A stretch of DNA of 17,309 nucleotides from Flammula alnicola (Eukaryota > Basidiomycota > Agaricomycetes > Agaricales > Strophariaceae): positions 1 to 17,309 of the forward strand of contig JADNRV010000695.1 in assembly GCA_015499995.1 (NCBI GenBank), written 5' to 3'. How positions within the stretch are numbered: the stretch's first letter is position 1; the number at the start of each line of letters is the position of its first letter. Positions 9,124 to 17,309 of this stretch are shown piece after piece. The notes under the pieces were generated by a model that was not told the DNA's origin, searched no databases, and was given only the letters and a program-made list of their open reading frames with translations. The translations under genes were made by a program, and so were the position numbers.

Positions 9124-10227
9124 TCATGGTTGAGCCGTCTGGGCTGAAGGCCGTTCCACTCGAATTTTAAGAGGTATGCTCTTCCAAGGTACAAATGGCT
9201 CTCCGCCCTTTGCCTTATTGGCTCTTTGCAGCGACCACGCGATCCACTTGTTCTTCTTCTTCGATGCATGGTCGGGCGCCTGAGATATCTGGACTTGCTC
9301 GAGCATGGCGTTGATCTTGGGACGCAAAGCTTCAGCGACGCTCAGAGATTCTGGTGTCTTGTGTTTATAGCAGGCAGCGGCGACCATGGAGGCAGAAGCA
9401 AGATCTTCGGAGACGGGTGGGAGGTTGTAAACAGGATAGAGGGCAGTGGCGATCATGAGTTTCTCCAGGGGGTGGCTGATATATAGCGAGTGCACGAGCC
9501 ACTGTGCAGCCTCGAGGTTTAGCCGGATGTCGTATTTAGCATAGTTTCCGAATACTTCAAGGGCAAGAGGAGGACATTGTAGCTCTTGACAGCGGCCTGG
9601 ACACGCGACTCCATATTAAAAGGACGTTCCCGGAAGTGAAAAGGGTTGACTCACGGACGAATGCCTCCGCAAAGGAATCTATAAGTTCTCCTCCCACTTC
9701 TTTATATCTTGGAATCAATGCGACAATCTTCCTTAACTCGTCTTCCGAGGCCGCGAGATCCAATAGGGTGACAAACATGCGTTTCCGGATGCGAGCGTCT
9801 TTCACAGTTGGTTTACGACCCACACGGGGTTCAATGAACTGGATGTGTTTCTCAAATCTTTCCCGACGCACAGCAGGGTCCAGTTTCTTCGTCTTTTTGG
9901 CTTTCGCAGATTTCTTCGCGGCAGTTTCGCCTTCCTTGGCGGAGGCAGAAGACGCAGGTTGTGGTGGTTCTACTGCAGTCTTCGCGGCAACGTCTTTAAT
10001 GAGATCTTCTTCCACAAAGGCATCATCTGTGAAGAGGTCTTCGATATCGGCTTTCCCTTTTTTCTTAAGAACTGCCATGTCAAATGTTTAGCGCGACGCG
10101 AAAGTTTTAAGAACAAAAACGACTCACCAGCTTGCGTTGAATGGATGTTCCTTATTGGAAAAGCCACGCGGCTTACTGTGGTTCGCCTGAGAGCACTGTA
10201 AGCATGCCTTGCGAACAAACTGGCCAT
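9124..10227 (-). CDS. Predicted mitochondrial protein, possibly mitoribosome-associated (329 aa)
   Basis: Three exons on the minus strand: 10227-10128, 10071-9655 and 9596-9124, with introns of 56 and 58 nt and consistent phases (total 329 residues). The N-terminus MASLFARHAYSALRRTTVSR is basic, lacks acidic residues and is followed by RNIHST, a typical mitochondrial presequence and cleavage region. A Lys/Ala-rich linker (~60-85) precedes a helical body with VRRERFEKHIQFIEPRVGRK, FVTLLDLAASEDELRKIVALIP, CPPLALEVFGNYAKYDI and AAQWLVHSLY. The body looks like paired helices, as in PPR-like or mitoribosomal small-subunit proteins, but I cannot name the family. The tail is basic (KKKNKWIAWSLQRANKAKGG). 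A role in mitochondrial translation is an inference from targeting and composition. It converges on the second PLAC8 gene, about 200 bp apart. Confidence 0.82.
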
Positions 10228-10644
10228 GGTGTGTTGCGGTCGCAAGTTTTGTTCACGTCGTCAGAGTCGGGGACGACAAGGGAAAAGGACGTTATTTGTC
10301 TAAACCCGTCTAAAACAAATAGAGGAACCTTTTCCCGGCCCGGTCCGTTCTAACAGGTTACAGAGGACTCTTTGTCGAGCCTACAAATGATATTCTACGG
10401 TTCTCTACTCTAATTATCATTGCGAGAGCTCGTAATGCGGTATCGAATCGGAAAAACAATCACGTTCTTAAATCAGAAGAATTGAAACTACTTACACAAG
10501 TTGTCGATTGTTCTACAGGATCAACTTGATTCTTGAATATTTTATACGGCGTACGCTTCCGAAAGAGCTTCAAGTTCCGTTCGCGGTGCATGTATATGTA
10601 TTGATACAGATGAAAGAAAGTAGCGAATACATAATTTAGGGCTA
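10228..10644. other. Intergenic stretch between two minus-strand genes
   Basis: Should contain the promoter of the mitochondrial-protein gene and the 3' end of the membrane-protein gene. No TATA box is evident near the former, as is common for housekeeping genes. No other feature seen. Confidence 0.45.
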
Positions 10645-12432
10645 CTATAAAACGATAAAGGGTAACTCTCCAGGCTCGTGCATATCAATTATCTCGCTGA
10701 TATGCCTCTCAGCCCGCATGGTGCGCAGTTGTTCCATCTCAAACTCCGTCAAAGTACCCGGACTACAAAAGCTCTCATAGGTGTTTTCAACCTTCTGAGA
10801 CGTGTTGAGCTGGGAGGTATTCAGATCGCGGCTGACTGCGCGGACATTCAACACAACTCGATTGGCAAGGACACATGACATCGCAAGGGAGAAGACGATG
10901 GGAACACCCATAAGGTTGACCTAATACACGAGTTAGTCATGGAGAGCAAATGCGACGGAGGGGCTACTTACGGATGCTAAAAGCCACATAAGCAAGCAAG
11001 TCAAATATGCGGCGCAAATACTGCAAACAGAAGGTCAATATTTGTAACAAAAAAGACGACCGAAGAAACGCACACGAAGAAGTACATCAGGGAGTCTCGA
11101 ACAAGGATACCAACAAGCCGTCGACCGCTATGAAACAGAGAGCCATTTGACCTGTAGGTTTGGAAGCCTCTAATGAGAGCTAACAAACACAGGAGGCATT
11201 CGAACGAAAGCATGGGGATCCAGAACGCGTAGAAATGTTTAGAGACACCTTCTGGCACACAGGACATCCCTCCAGGAATTTCAAACGCTGTTGCTGCATA
11301 AGCACGTTAATTCAAGGAGGTAGAATTTGTAGATTATGGCACGCACCTGTCATAGTGGATAAAACGGTAAACATGACATACGCAGACGTTGCCAAACAGG
11401 CAATCCAGCAAGTCAGCATGAAGGCAAGAATCTTGTTATTCAATGAATAGAGAGCATACAGCCGCATTTGCAGAATGGCTACCATGTTCACTACGTTAGA
11501 CGATTGAATGTTTGGACGGCTGACACAAGAATCCTGACCTTCTGCAAGGATGCAGCCAACCAAACCCGTCCACCCTTGCCATCTAAAGAAGCCTATACCT
11601 GAGTGTGTGGATGAGTTCATGAAAGACCATCTGATCAAAAGCGCGTGTACGCACAGCTGTGAAGAGGACAACAAGTTTGTATGAAGATTCTGTGAGATAT
11701 CGGATGAAGATTCCAGGCACGTACAACTGTTTGCGAGTATGTCAGAAGAGGACGCGATTGATGAAATGGAAGGAAGCGCACCGAATTATCAACCGTCTGC
11801 ACCAAAATAGCTGCAAGATTGACGCAGGTGAGCAAGCATCTCCGCGGTTGTAAATAGGAGACCATTAATTACCATAGTCGTTGAATCTGAACGGTGATTC
11901 AAGTCAGAACGAAGTAACATGTGGTACAGGGTAAACTCACATAACTGCGGCCAAGGAATAGTACCGATTCTGGACGGAGAAGGCGTAAATATAACTGAGC
12001 GGCGATGGTCGGAGTTTGGCGCTCACCAATAAAAATAGAATCTTTCCCAGCGTCCATTTGCTTTTCTAGACACACCTTCATTCAGTCTAATTCCACGATC
12101 AGGAAATTTTTGGGCAGGTACCCAGATTAATTCCACCTTTCAGAATTATCATGAACGCTGGCGGAGACGACGAATGACTGGTGTACTCACCTCCTGATCC
12201 AGAGTAATCACTATCCAGTCCTCTGTCAGAAGACCTCCAAGCAGTTTATCAAATGCGGAAGCGCACGATGTTCAAATATTATGATAACACTAGAGGTTAC
12301 TGGAAAAATAGGTCAGACGAGAGCGAATGACCCTCCGCCACAGATCGAAGAAGACGTACATTGGGCGTAACGGGTTATTCGGATGTCATAGAGACCTTGA
12401 ATGAACATCTTAATAGCCGACGAAGGATCCAT
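10645..12432 (-). CDS. DUF6533-type multipass membrane protein, about 12 exons (~346 aa)
   Basis: Exons traced on the minus strand: 12432-12360, 12234-12191, 12065-12027, 11969-11941, 11886-11873, 11810-11782, 11726-11651 (uncertain), 11598-11539, 11478-11347, 11293-11074, 11020-10972 and 10920-10645. Phases agree and give about 346 residues. Landmarks typical of this basidiomycete family appear in order: MDPSSAIKMFIQGLYDIR, DWIVITLDQE, KWTLGKILFLL, NRYYSLAAVIF, WQGWTGLVGCILAEAILQ, MRLYALYSLNNKIL, HFYAFWIPMLSFECLL, SLFHSGRRLV and SCVLANRVVLNVR. Six or seven hydrophobic helices are followed by a polar tail of about 75 residues rich in Glu and Ser. The family's function is unknown. Weak points: the 125-nt first and second introns, the 14-nt fifth exon, and the seventh exon, which inserts about 25 residues where I expect none. 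The 3' half is firm; the 5' half is moderate. Confidence 0.8.
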
Positions 12433-15123
12433 ATTGCACGAATGTCGAAGAATATCGGGGAAGCCGCGAGTTAAAAGGAAGTTTAAACGAGTGTGAAGTT
12501 GGTAGGAGGGAGATCGACCATCCAGGAGAGACAGCGGGCGCGAAAGAAACCACCGCGTTTCTTTAAACCAACTTTCAGTGCGGATGTTATGATTACGGAC
12601 TGCACGCCACCGTCGAGTTGTGGATATCATCTCGATCCACACACGTATCCTTGTCCGAGTCGCCACATGAATAGATAATTGTTTTTCGAAGGAGTGCTTA
12701 TTTTGGTATCCAACCAGCTGAACGGGGCCTGATATGGTAAATTCCAGGTGAAAAGTCGGCCATAGCGGTATTCGTGGGGAATGTATAAGCGACCAACTTC
12801 AAGTTCACCGTAGAGAATGCAAACGGTATGCAATTGGGCTGGCCTTAGACCACTTGTGCCTTGTTCTATTAAATGGAAAACAATGGATGGCCGTTTTCAC
12901 TCCACTCCACGCAATATGGGCTTGGTGGGATTCCATGGAAACGTTGCACTTTCAGGCGAGCATTCGCACTCAAAACGATTGCGCCGAGGACGCATCATGA
13001 AGAAGTCCGTCTGATGCATCAAGAGCAACGTTTGACGGTGAGCGCAGCGCCCCGCACTGGAGATACACCGCGTATGTCCATCAATAGCTCTTGGACCCTA
13101 TAAGCCATGGAAGAAGAAATCTGTTCAAGATCAATCAAGCAAAAGACTTCCTGGGAGCCAAGTGAGCGCCGAAATTGCAGCAGGTGGGTTCCAACTGATT
13201 ATCCGTATGGTCCTTGAATTACTCCGATTCCTGGCATTGAAAGTAAAAATATTTAATACTCACAGTATGGTAGTATCCTTCCAATTCCAGTCTCCGAACT
13301 TCTCAGCCGCTCCAGGGATAATTTCCATTTCTCAGCCCATGCCACCTGGCCGATGGGCGTCAGCACCCTGCAATAGCAAAGCCATCTTTCTTTTACGCAG
13401 CCTTCACGGCACAAAAGAAAGATACATCCAAATACGGGCCAAAGGGACGCAATGATCCTAGTGGAACTTGTTGCTCGAAGATGGGTGACCAATTGAAAAT
13501 TTCGAGCGATATAATGTGAAGAACCAAAAAAGACCGTCTAACGAGAGCTGACTCTATAAAGTTCCCACGCTTTCCTCCTCACCCGGATATCTCCTCCGCG
13601 TTATTCTAATATGACCTTGGAATGACCTGGAACCTACCTCTGCTCTCCGCCCTGCGAAAGTCCATCATAAATTGACATATATCTCACTGGAGGTGGTGAT
13701 ACTATGCGGACGACATATTGTAAGCTGCCGGTTCGATGAAGTTTGGGTATGATCATGGTCAAATCATGGCCAATTTCAGAAGTTCCCGACCTGCCCAGTT
13801 CTCTGGCCAACGAACCTGTAATGGCACTTATGAGTCATGGCGGGGCATTTCCTGCTGTATGCTCTTCAAAGCTCCAAGGCTATACCAAATTTGAACGTGC
13901 GTAAATTGTAGTCATTCGCAGGTCATTCGTATCTTCAAAATTTGACCGTACTTGGCTTGCAATCATATAGCTGTGTGGGCTTAAGCCTGGACTCGAGCGT
14001 GGATTTTTCCTTTCTACACTAACTGTGATACTGAACAGGTGATCAAACATGTCAATAATCATGATCCATGCAAACGACGAACGGACCTCCGACCAAGTAG
14101 AACATACGCAAGACATCAAGTATTCACGGACTAGGATGCTGCACATACATATAGCATCCACGCGGTCTGTATTGCCTCAATCGCAGAAAACTCGGCAACG
14201 GGACGTGACTCCGAGAGAAAGATTGCTTCGAAGACCTTCCCTGAGATCGCCTTCATCAGCTGTTGGCCCCGCTGTACCCCAATTCACCCGCAGTCCGTAC
14301 CTGGATATTACCCCAGGTTCTGCCCCATATTTTCATGTGAAACCGTACCTTTTTTAATTGACGTGTTGCGCCATCCACATCTAACGAATGCATTGTCTTT
14401 TTTTTTTTTTGCAGATTTGTTAATTCTTCCAAGTTCCTACTACCAACGTGAAGATACTACGCAGCCTGAACAACTGCTGTCTCTCGCAAACGGGCCTTCT
14501 ATTTCGGCGTATATCAAGATATTTACGGGACGCAGGATTCTGCTTGGTTCTGCCTATGGTAGATCATTACTTTTTTCTTTGAGTACCATTTCGTCATCTC
14601 CCCGTTTACATTGACGAATTCAGAATGACCCATGGAGTCATGTTTGTAGGCTGGAAGATTATCGGGCTCTCTACACCAGGTTCAACGGAACCTAGAAAGC
14701 AAACTTTATCACAGACCTCCAGCTGAGCCGCACAACCGTAACAATTTTGCCTCAAATTAAAATGACTCTGACAACCCAAGTGCGTCCCATGATAGAGCTA
14801 AAATTTCACGTTCATGGTGAACGTTTGCTTTAGATGTCTATCACTTAGACACCCAGTGAATAATGTATCACGGGAAATCATGCCCAAGCGACATCGCGCT
14901 ATACAGTCGTGAAGAGTTGCTGCGCTTCCGGAGTAAGATCTGGCATTTCTACGCTCCCCTTGCTGAATCAGCATTTCTATCTGGTTTGTGGACGCAATAT
15001 CTCATTCACATCTTACTAACGGTCGTACTCGACAAATTTAAAGAAGTCTTCTTTTCCAACAACATTATTCTGCTTCATTGAAGATACGATGGGGTTAGTT
15101 TCACTTCAGTCCATGTGAAACGT
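12433..15123. other. Long stretch without a supported gene; coding-like scraps on the minus strand
   Basis: About 2.7 kb upstream of the membrane-protein gene. The minus strand between about 13500 and 12870 holds short protein-like pieces in different frames: PFGPYLDVSFFCAVKAA (~13400-13450), an ATG at 13328 opening MEIIPGAAEKFGDWNWKDTT with a gtgagt donor at 13263, and a piece reading NVALDASDGLLHDASSAQSF (~12975-13035). They do not join into one gene I can defend. A 13-base T run ending in GCAG (about 14399-14414) looks like a polypyrimidine tract and acceptor on the plus strand, but I found no matching exon chain. Confidence 0.4.
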
Positions 15124-15130
15124 TTTATAT
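15124..15130 (+). promoter_or_regulatory. Possible TATA box of the HsbA-like gene
   Basis: TTTATAT lies 115 bp before the ATG at 15245, close to the spacing seen for the zinc-protein gene. The match is weak, so this is tentative. Confidence 0.35.
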
Positions 15131-15244
15131 CACTTTCTACGTAGAAACCTGTGATCTAAATCCATTGTTTCTCGCGCAACTCATGCCTGCGAGCGTCAGA
15201 TCCTCATCCTCCGTAGAATCTAAACTCAGCCTTCATAACTCGCA

Positions 15245-16027
15245 ATGGTCCAGCTCACGACTTCTTTTGTGTTCCTGCTCTCGCTCGCGACTCTCGGCCT
15301 CACGACTCCAGTTAAACGCACAGTCGCCCAGGTCGAGGCTGATATTGCCGATATATCTACCAAGGTCACATCCCTCGACAATGCTATTAATGCATTCCCT
15401 TTGACGGGAGGAACTTTAGCCGCCGCTCTGGTGGGTTATTTGCATCTTGAATTTCTGTTGAAGATATACTCACTTGTAGCTGTTAAGGGCATTCACACCG
15501 ACGCTGGAACAGTTATCACATCTCTGACAACTGCCACTGCAGATGTTGTCGTGAGTCTGTTTCTCGGATTGAAAACTAGTTTGTCTCGTGTGTTGAGGGT
15601 CGATCAGGCCACTGGACCCGTGGGCGATACCGACGGGAGAACCATCCTTACGTCGGTTGAAGCAATTGAGCCAACCATCCAGGACGCTTTGACCGCCATC
15701 GTAACCAAGAAGCCTGCATTCGTTGGTACGCATCTCTCTTGTCCAGTGTGAATTGCACCATGCTCAATTGCGCCCTCGTAGCTCTGCCGATCGGCGGAAT
15801 TCCGGCTCTAATTCTTCAAGATCTCAACAATCTTAAGAGCAATACCTCAGCCTTCTCGAATGCTCTTATTTCCAATGCTCCCGTAAGATCTCAATATAGT
15901 CCTTTTCACCTTTGAGAGGCTTTGATTTATTGGATCAAATTTTCAGGCATCCCTCACCACTGAGGCTACAACTCTCAGGGACAATATCCTTGCTGCCTTC
16001 GATACCGCGATCGCCGGTTACACTTAA
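15245..16027 (+). CDS. HsbA-like secreted hydrophobic surface-binding protein (182 aa)
   Basis: Proposed exons: 15245-15430, 15488-15550, 15608-15725, 15782-15882 and 15947-16027, giving 182 residues. The N-terminus MVQLTTSFVFLLSLATLGLT is a clear signal peptide, followed by TPVKRTVAQVEADIADISTK, the usual start of mature HsbA-family proteins. Ala/Thr/Ser/Leu-rich amphipathic helices follow (GIHTDAGTVITSL, EAIEPTIQDALTAIV, ASLTTEATTLRDNIL), without Cys. The family is known from Aspergillus HsbA, which adsorbs to hydrophobic surfaces and can recruit hydrolases; many basidiomycetes carry several copies, some cell-wall linked. Introns 1 and 2 (57 nt each) have lengths divisible by three and no stops, so their removal rests on splice sites and family fit. 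An alternative first acceptor at 15479 with donor at 15435 would add a few residues. Confidence 0.87.
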
Positions 16028-16584
16028 TTGGGGCATGTTGATTTCACGAAAGTTAAAGATTTCTTCTTGAATGTCCTAAGCCAGACACAATCTATTTTCG
16101 ATGTAAATTTTTGTCATAAAAAATACGAACATGATTTTCTTTGTGATAAACTTGAGAGTGCCGTTGTTAACATTTTCTAAATATTTGAAAGTTCAATGGG
16201 ATCAATTGTCAAGCTTCAGGATTGCGCAACGATTTTGCGCCACATAGCCGCAAGTTACCCGATTAGGTCGGTCATTGAGAATTCACATCCATGATTTTGG
16301 TCGCACAAAGGGACTAACAAGGTGATATCCATAATGCGCTGTTAATTCTTCTAGACTTTTAGTTCGATAGTCCTATAGAAGGCCAATTATCAGACGCAAG
16401 GCTAATGGAGCTTCAATGCACCTCTTCATGCATTTCCTTACATTAATTTTTCGCTCTGGCCGATCTCCGAATCGACGCATATCGATATTTAAAGTGCTGC
16501 ACATAGCTTCATATAACCTTAGATTTTGCTAAATTTTTTATAATTCACTCGAAGATTCTCGACAGAGTTGTTGCCCATTTTCAT
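16028..16584. other. Intergenic stretch between convergent 3' ends
   Basis: AT-rich sequence between the HsbA-like gene and the aldolase gene, which point towards each other. It should carry both 3' untranslated regions. I see no gene, RNA or clear repeat. Confidence 0.5.
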
Positions 16585-17309
16585 CTAATTCCCTGTTGCA
16601 GCCGCTAGCTGCGCCGCAATGCCATCCGCCATCGCTCCCATATCGCTTGTCACATTGATCTGCTAATGGTTGAGGACCAGGAGCGTTGAGAAAAAATTGA
16701 TGACCTACTATATCAAATCCTTCCTTTGCGCGGACCGCTGCCTGCTCTCCAGACGTACAATAAATTGCACTGACGATGGCCAGTAATCAGTATCGATCTT
16801 ATCCAAGCGCCACCGACATACCATTTCTTACCCGATCCATGCGCTGCATGTAAAATCTTCTGAATGACTTTTTCGATGTCGGGATGGGGATCGGGGGATG
16901 GCTTAGGATATCCGAGCGAGATTGAAAGATCGTAAGGGCCGATAAACAGAACGTCTTTAGACAAGGGTATCAGCAACATGGCCCTGTGCACATGTGCGTG
17001 CAAATTAAATCTACAGCGCTCGCGAAGACTCACCAACTCCTTCAACAGAAGCAATTTCGTGCACATTTTCTACTGCTTCCTTGTTTTCTATCTGCACCAT
17101 CACTAAAATGCTGTCATTTGCAGATTCGAGGTATTCGGATGATGTTACACCCCAAGTTCCATGTGTGAAAGGGCTTCCCAAATCCACGCCTTCCGATCGG
17201 GGGAAACGACTATCGCAGACAACATCCTTTGCTTGGGCCGCCGTCGAAACCTATCAAAAAACCCCACAGTGAGCAACCATAGAATCCAGAGGGATGTGAT
17301 AGTGTACCA
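16585..17309 (-). CDS. HpcH/HpaI-family aldolase, 3' part, with a locally shifted motif
   Basis: Exons on the minus strand: 17250-17034, 16954-16822, 16769-16709 and 16662-16585, with introns of 79, 52 and 46 nt. A further intron (17307-17251) joins an exon beyond the window that ends in ..TG, giving M-VSTAAQAKDVV. The 162 visible residues include SPFTHGTWG, ILVMVQIENKEAVENV with the metal-binding Glu of the family, VLFIGPYDLSISLG with the metal-binding Asp, KKCAIYCTSGEQAAVRAKEG, and the end NVTSDMGAMADGIAAQ. These enzymes cleave or form 4-hydroxy-2-oxo acids by class II (metal-dependent) aldol chemistry. The frame is open throughout, but the expected RFPPIGRRGFGSPF reads RFPRSEGVDLGSPF because of paired indels near 17199-17203 and 17174-17176. 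The N-terminal half is off the edge. Confidence 0.88.

Noticed and set aside
9636..10201. Plus-strand open frames of 118 and 151 codons
   Set aside because: They are antisense to the mitochondrial-protein gene, which has correct splice phases and a targeting peptide.
10966..10984. Apparent frameshift from a T run in exon 11 of the membrane-protein gene
   Set aside because: It came from miscounting a run of four A on the plus strand; with four T the exon joins the next one in frame (WLLAS-VNLMG).
12313..12833. Two overlapping minus-strand frames upstream of the membrane-protein gene
   Set aside because: They overlap the true first exon and its promoter region in other frames and match nothing known.
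17034..17250. Net frameshift that would make the aldolase a plain pseudogene
   Set aside because: The exon has 217 bases and its two ends are in the same frame; the two indels cancel, so the frame stays open.
1..17309. CRISPR array, operon or prophage-like structure
   Set aside because: No regularly spaced repeats are present, and intron-rich genes show this is fungal nuclear DNA.

Overview
This window looks like nuclear DNA from a basidiomycete fungus, most likely an Agaricomycete. Genes are compact and broken by many short GT-AG introns of about 45 to 125 nt. The protein families fit that group: a DUF6533-type multipass membrane protein, an HsbA-like secreted protein, PLAC8 Cys-rich proteins and a small two-zinc-site protein. 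There are no operons or bacterial signals. Most genes have several small exons, so I assembled exon structures by hand from splice sites, phase and family resemblance; no search was run.

Layout, left to right: (1) 1-1267, minus strand, the 5' exons and N-lobe/catalytic part of a Ser/Thr protein kinase whose frame is broken at several points (pseudogene, or assembly indels); it runs off the left edge. (2) 2740-3385, a probable non-autonomous DNA transposon (MITE-like) with 26-bp terminal inverted repeats flanked by TA. (3) 3527-3608, an intron-containing tRNA-His(GUG) gene with a Pol III T-run terminator. (4) 4075-4627, minus strand, a four-exon gene for a 97-residue protein with two Cys/His metal sites. 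(5) 6320-6951 and 7300-8919, plus strand, two tandem PLAC8 genes with the same intron phases and an identical 170-nt middle exon; the second carries a disordered N-terminal extension of about 360 residues. (6) 9124-10227, minus strand, a predicted mitochondrial protein of 329 residues. (7) 10645-12432, minus strand, a DUF6533-type membrane protein in about 12 exons. (8) 15245-16027, plus strand, an HsbA-like secreted protein. (9) 16585-17309, minus strand, the 3' part of an HpcH/HpaI-family aldolase, with a pair of compensating indels across a conserved motif.

The genes do not form an obvious pathway or cluster; this is an ordinary chromosomal stretch with some decayed or mobile material. The long stretches 1268-2739, 4628-6319 and 12433-15244 hold no gene I can support; the last has coding-like scraps on the minus strand. 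I found no convincing new multi-gene system. The items most worth checking are the frame-broken kinase and aldolase, the TIR element, the small zinc protein and the asymmetric PLAC8 pair.
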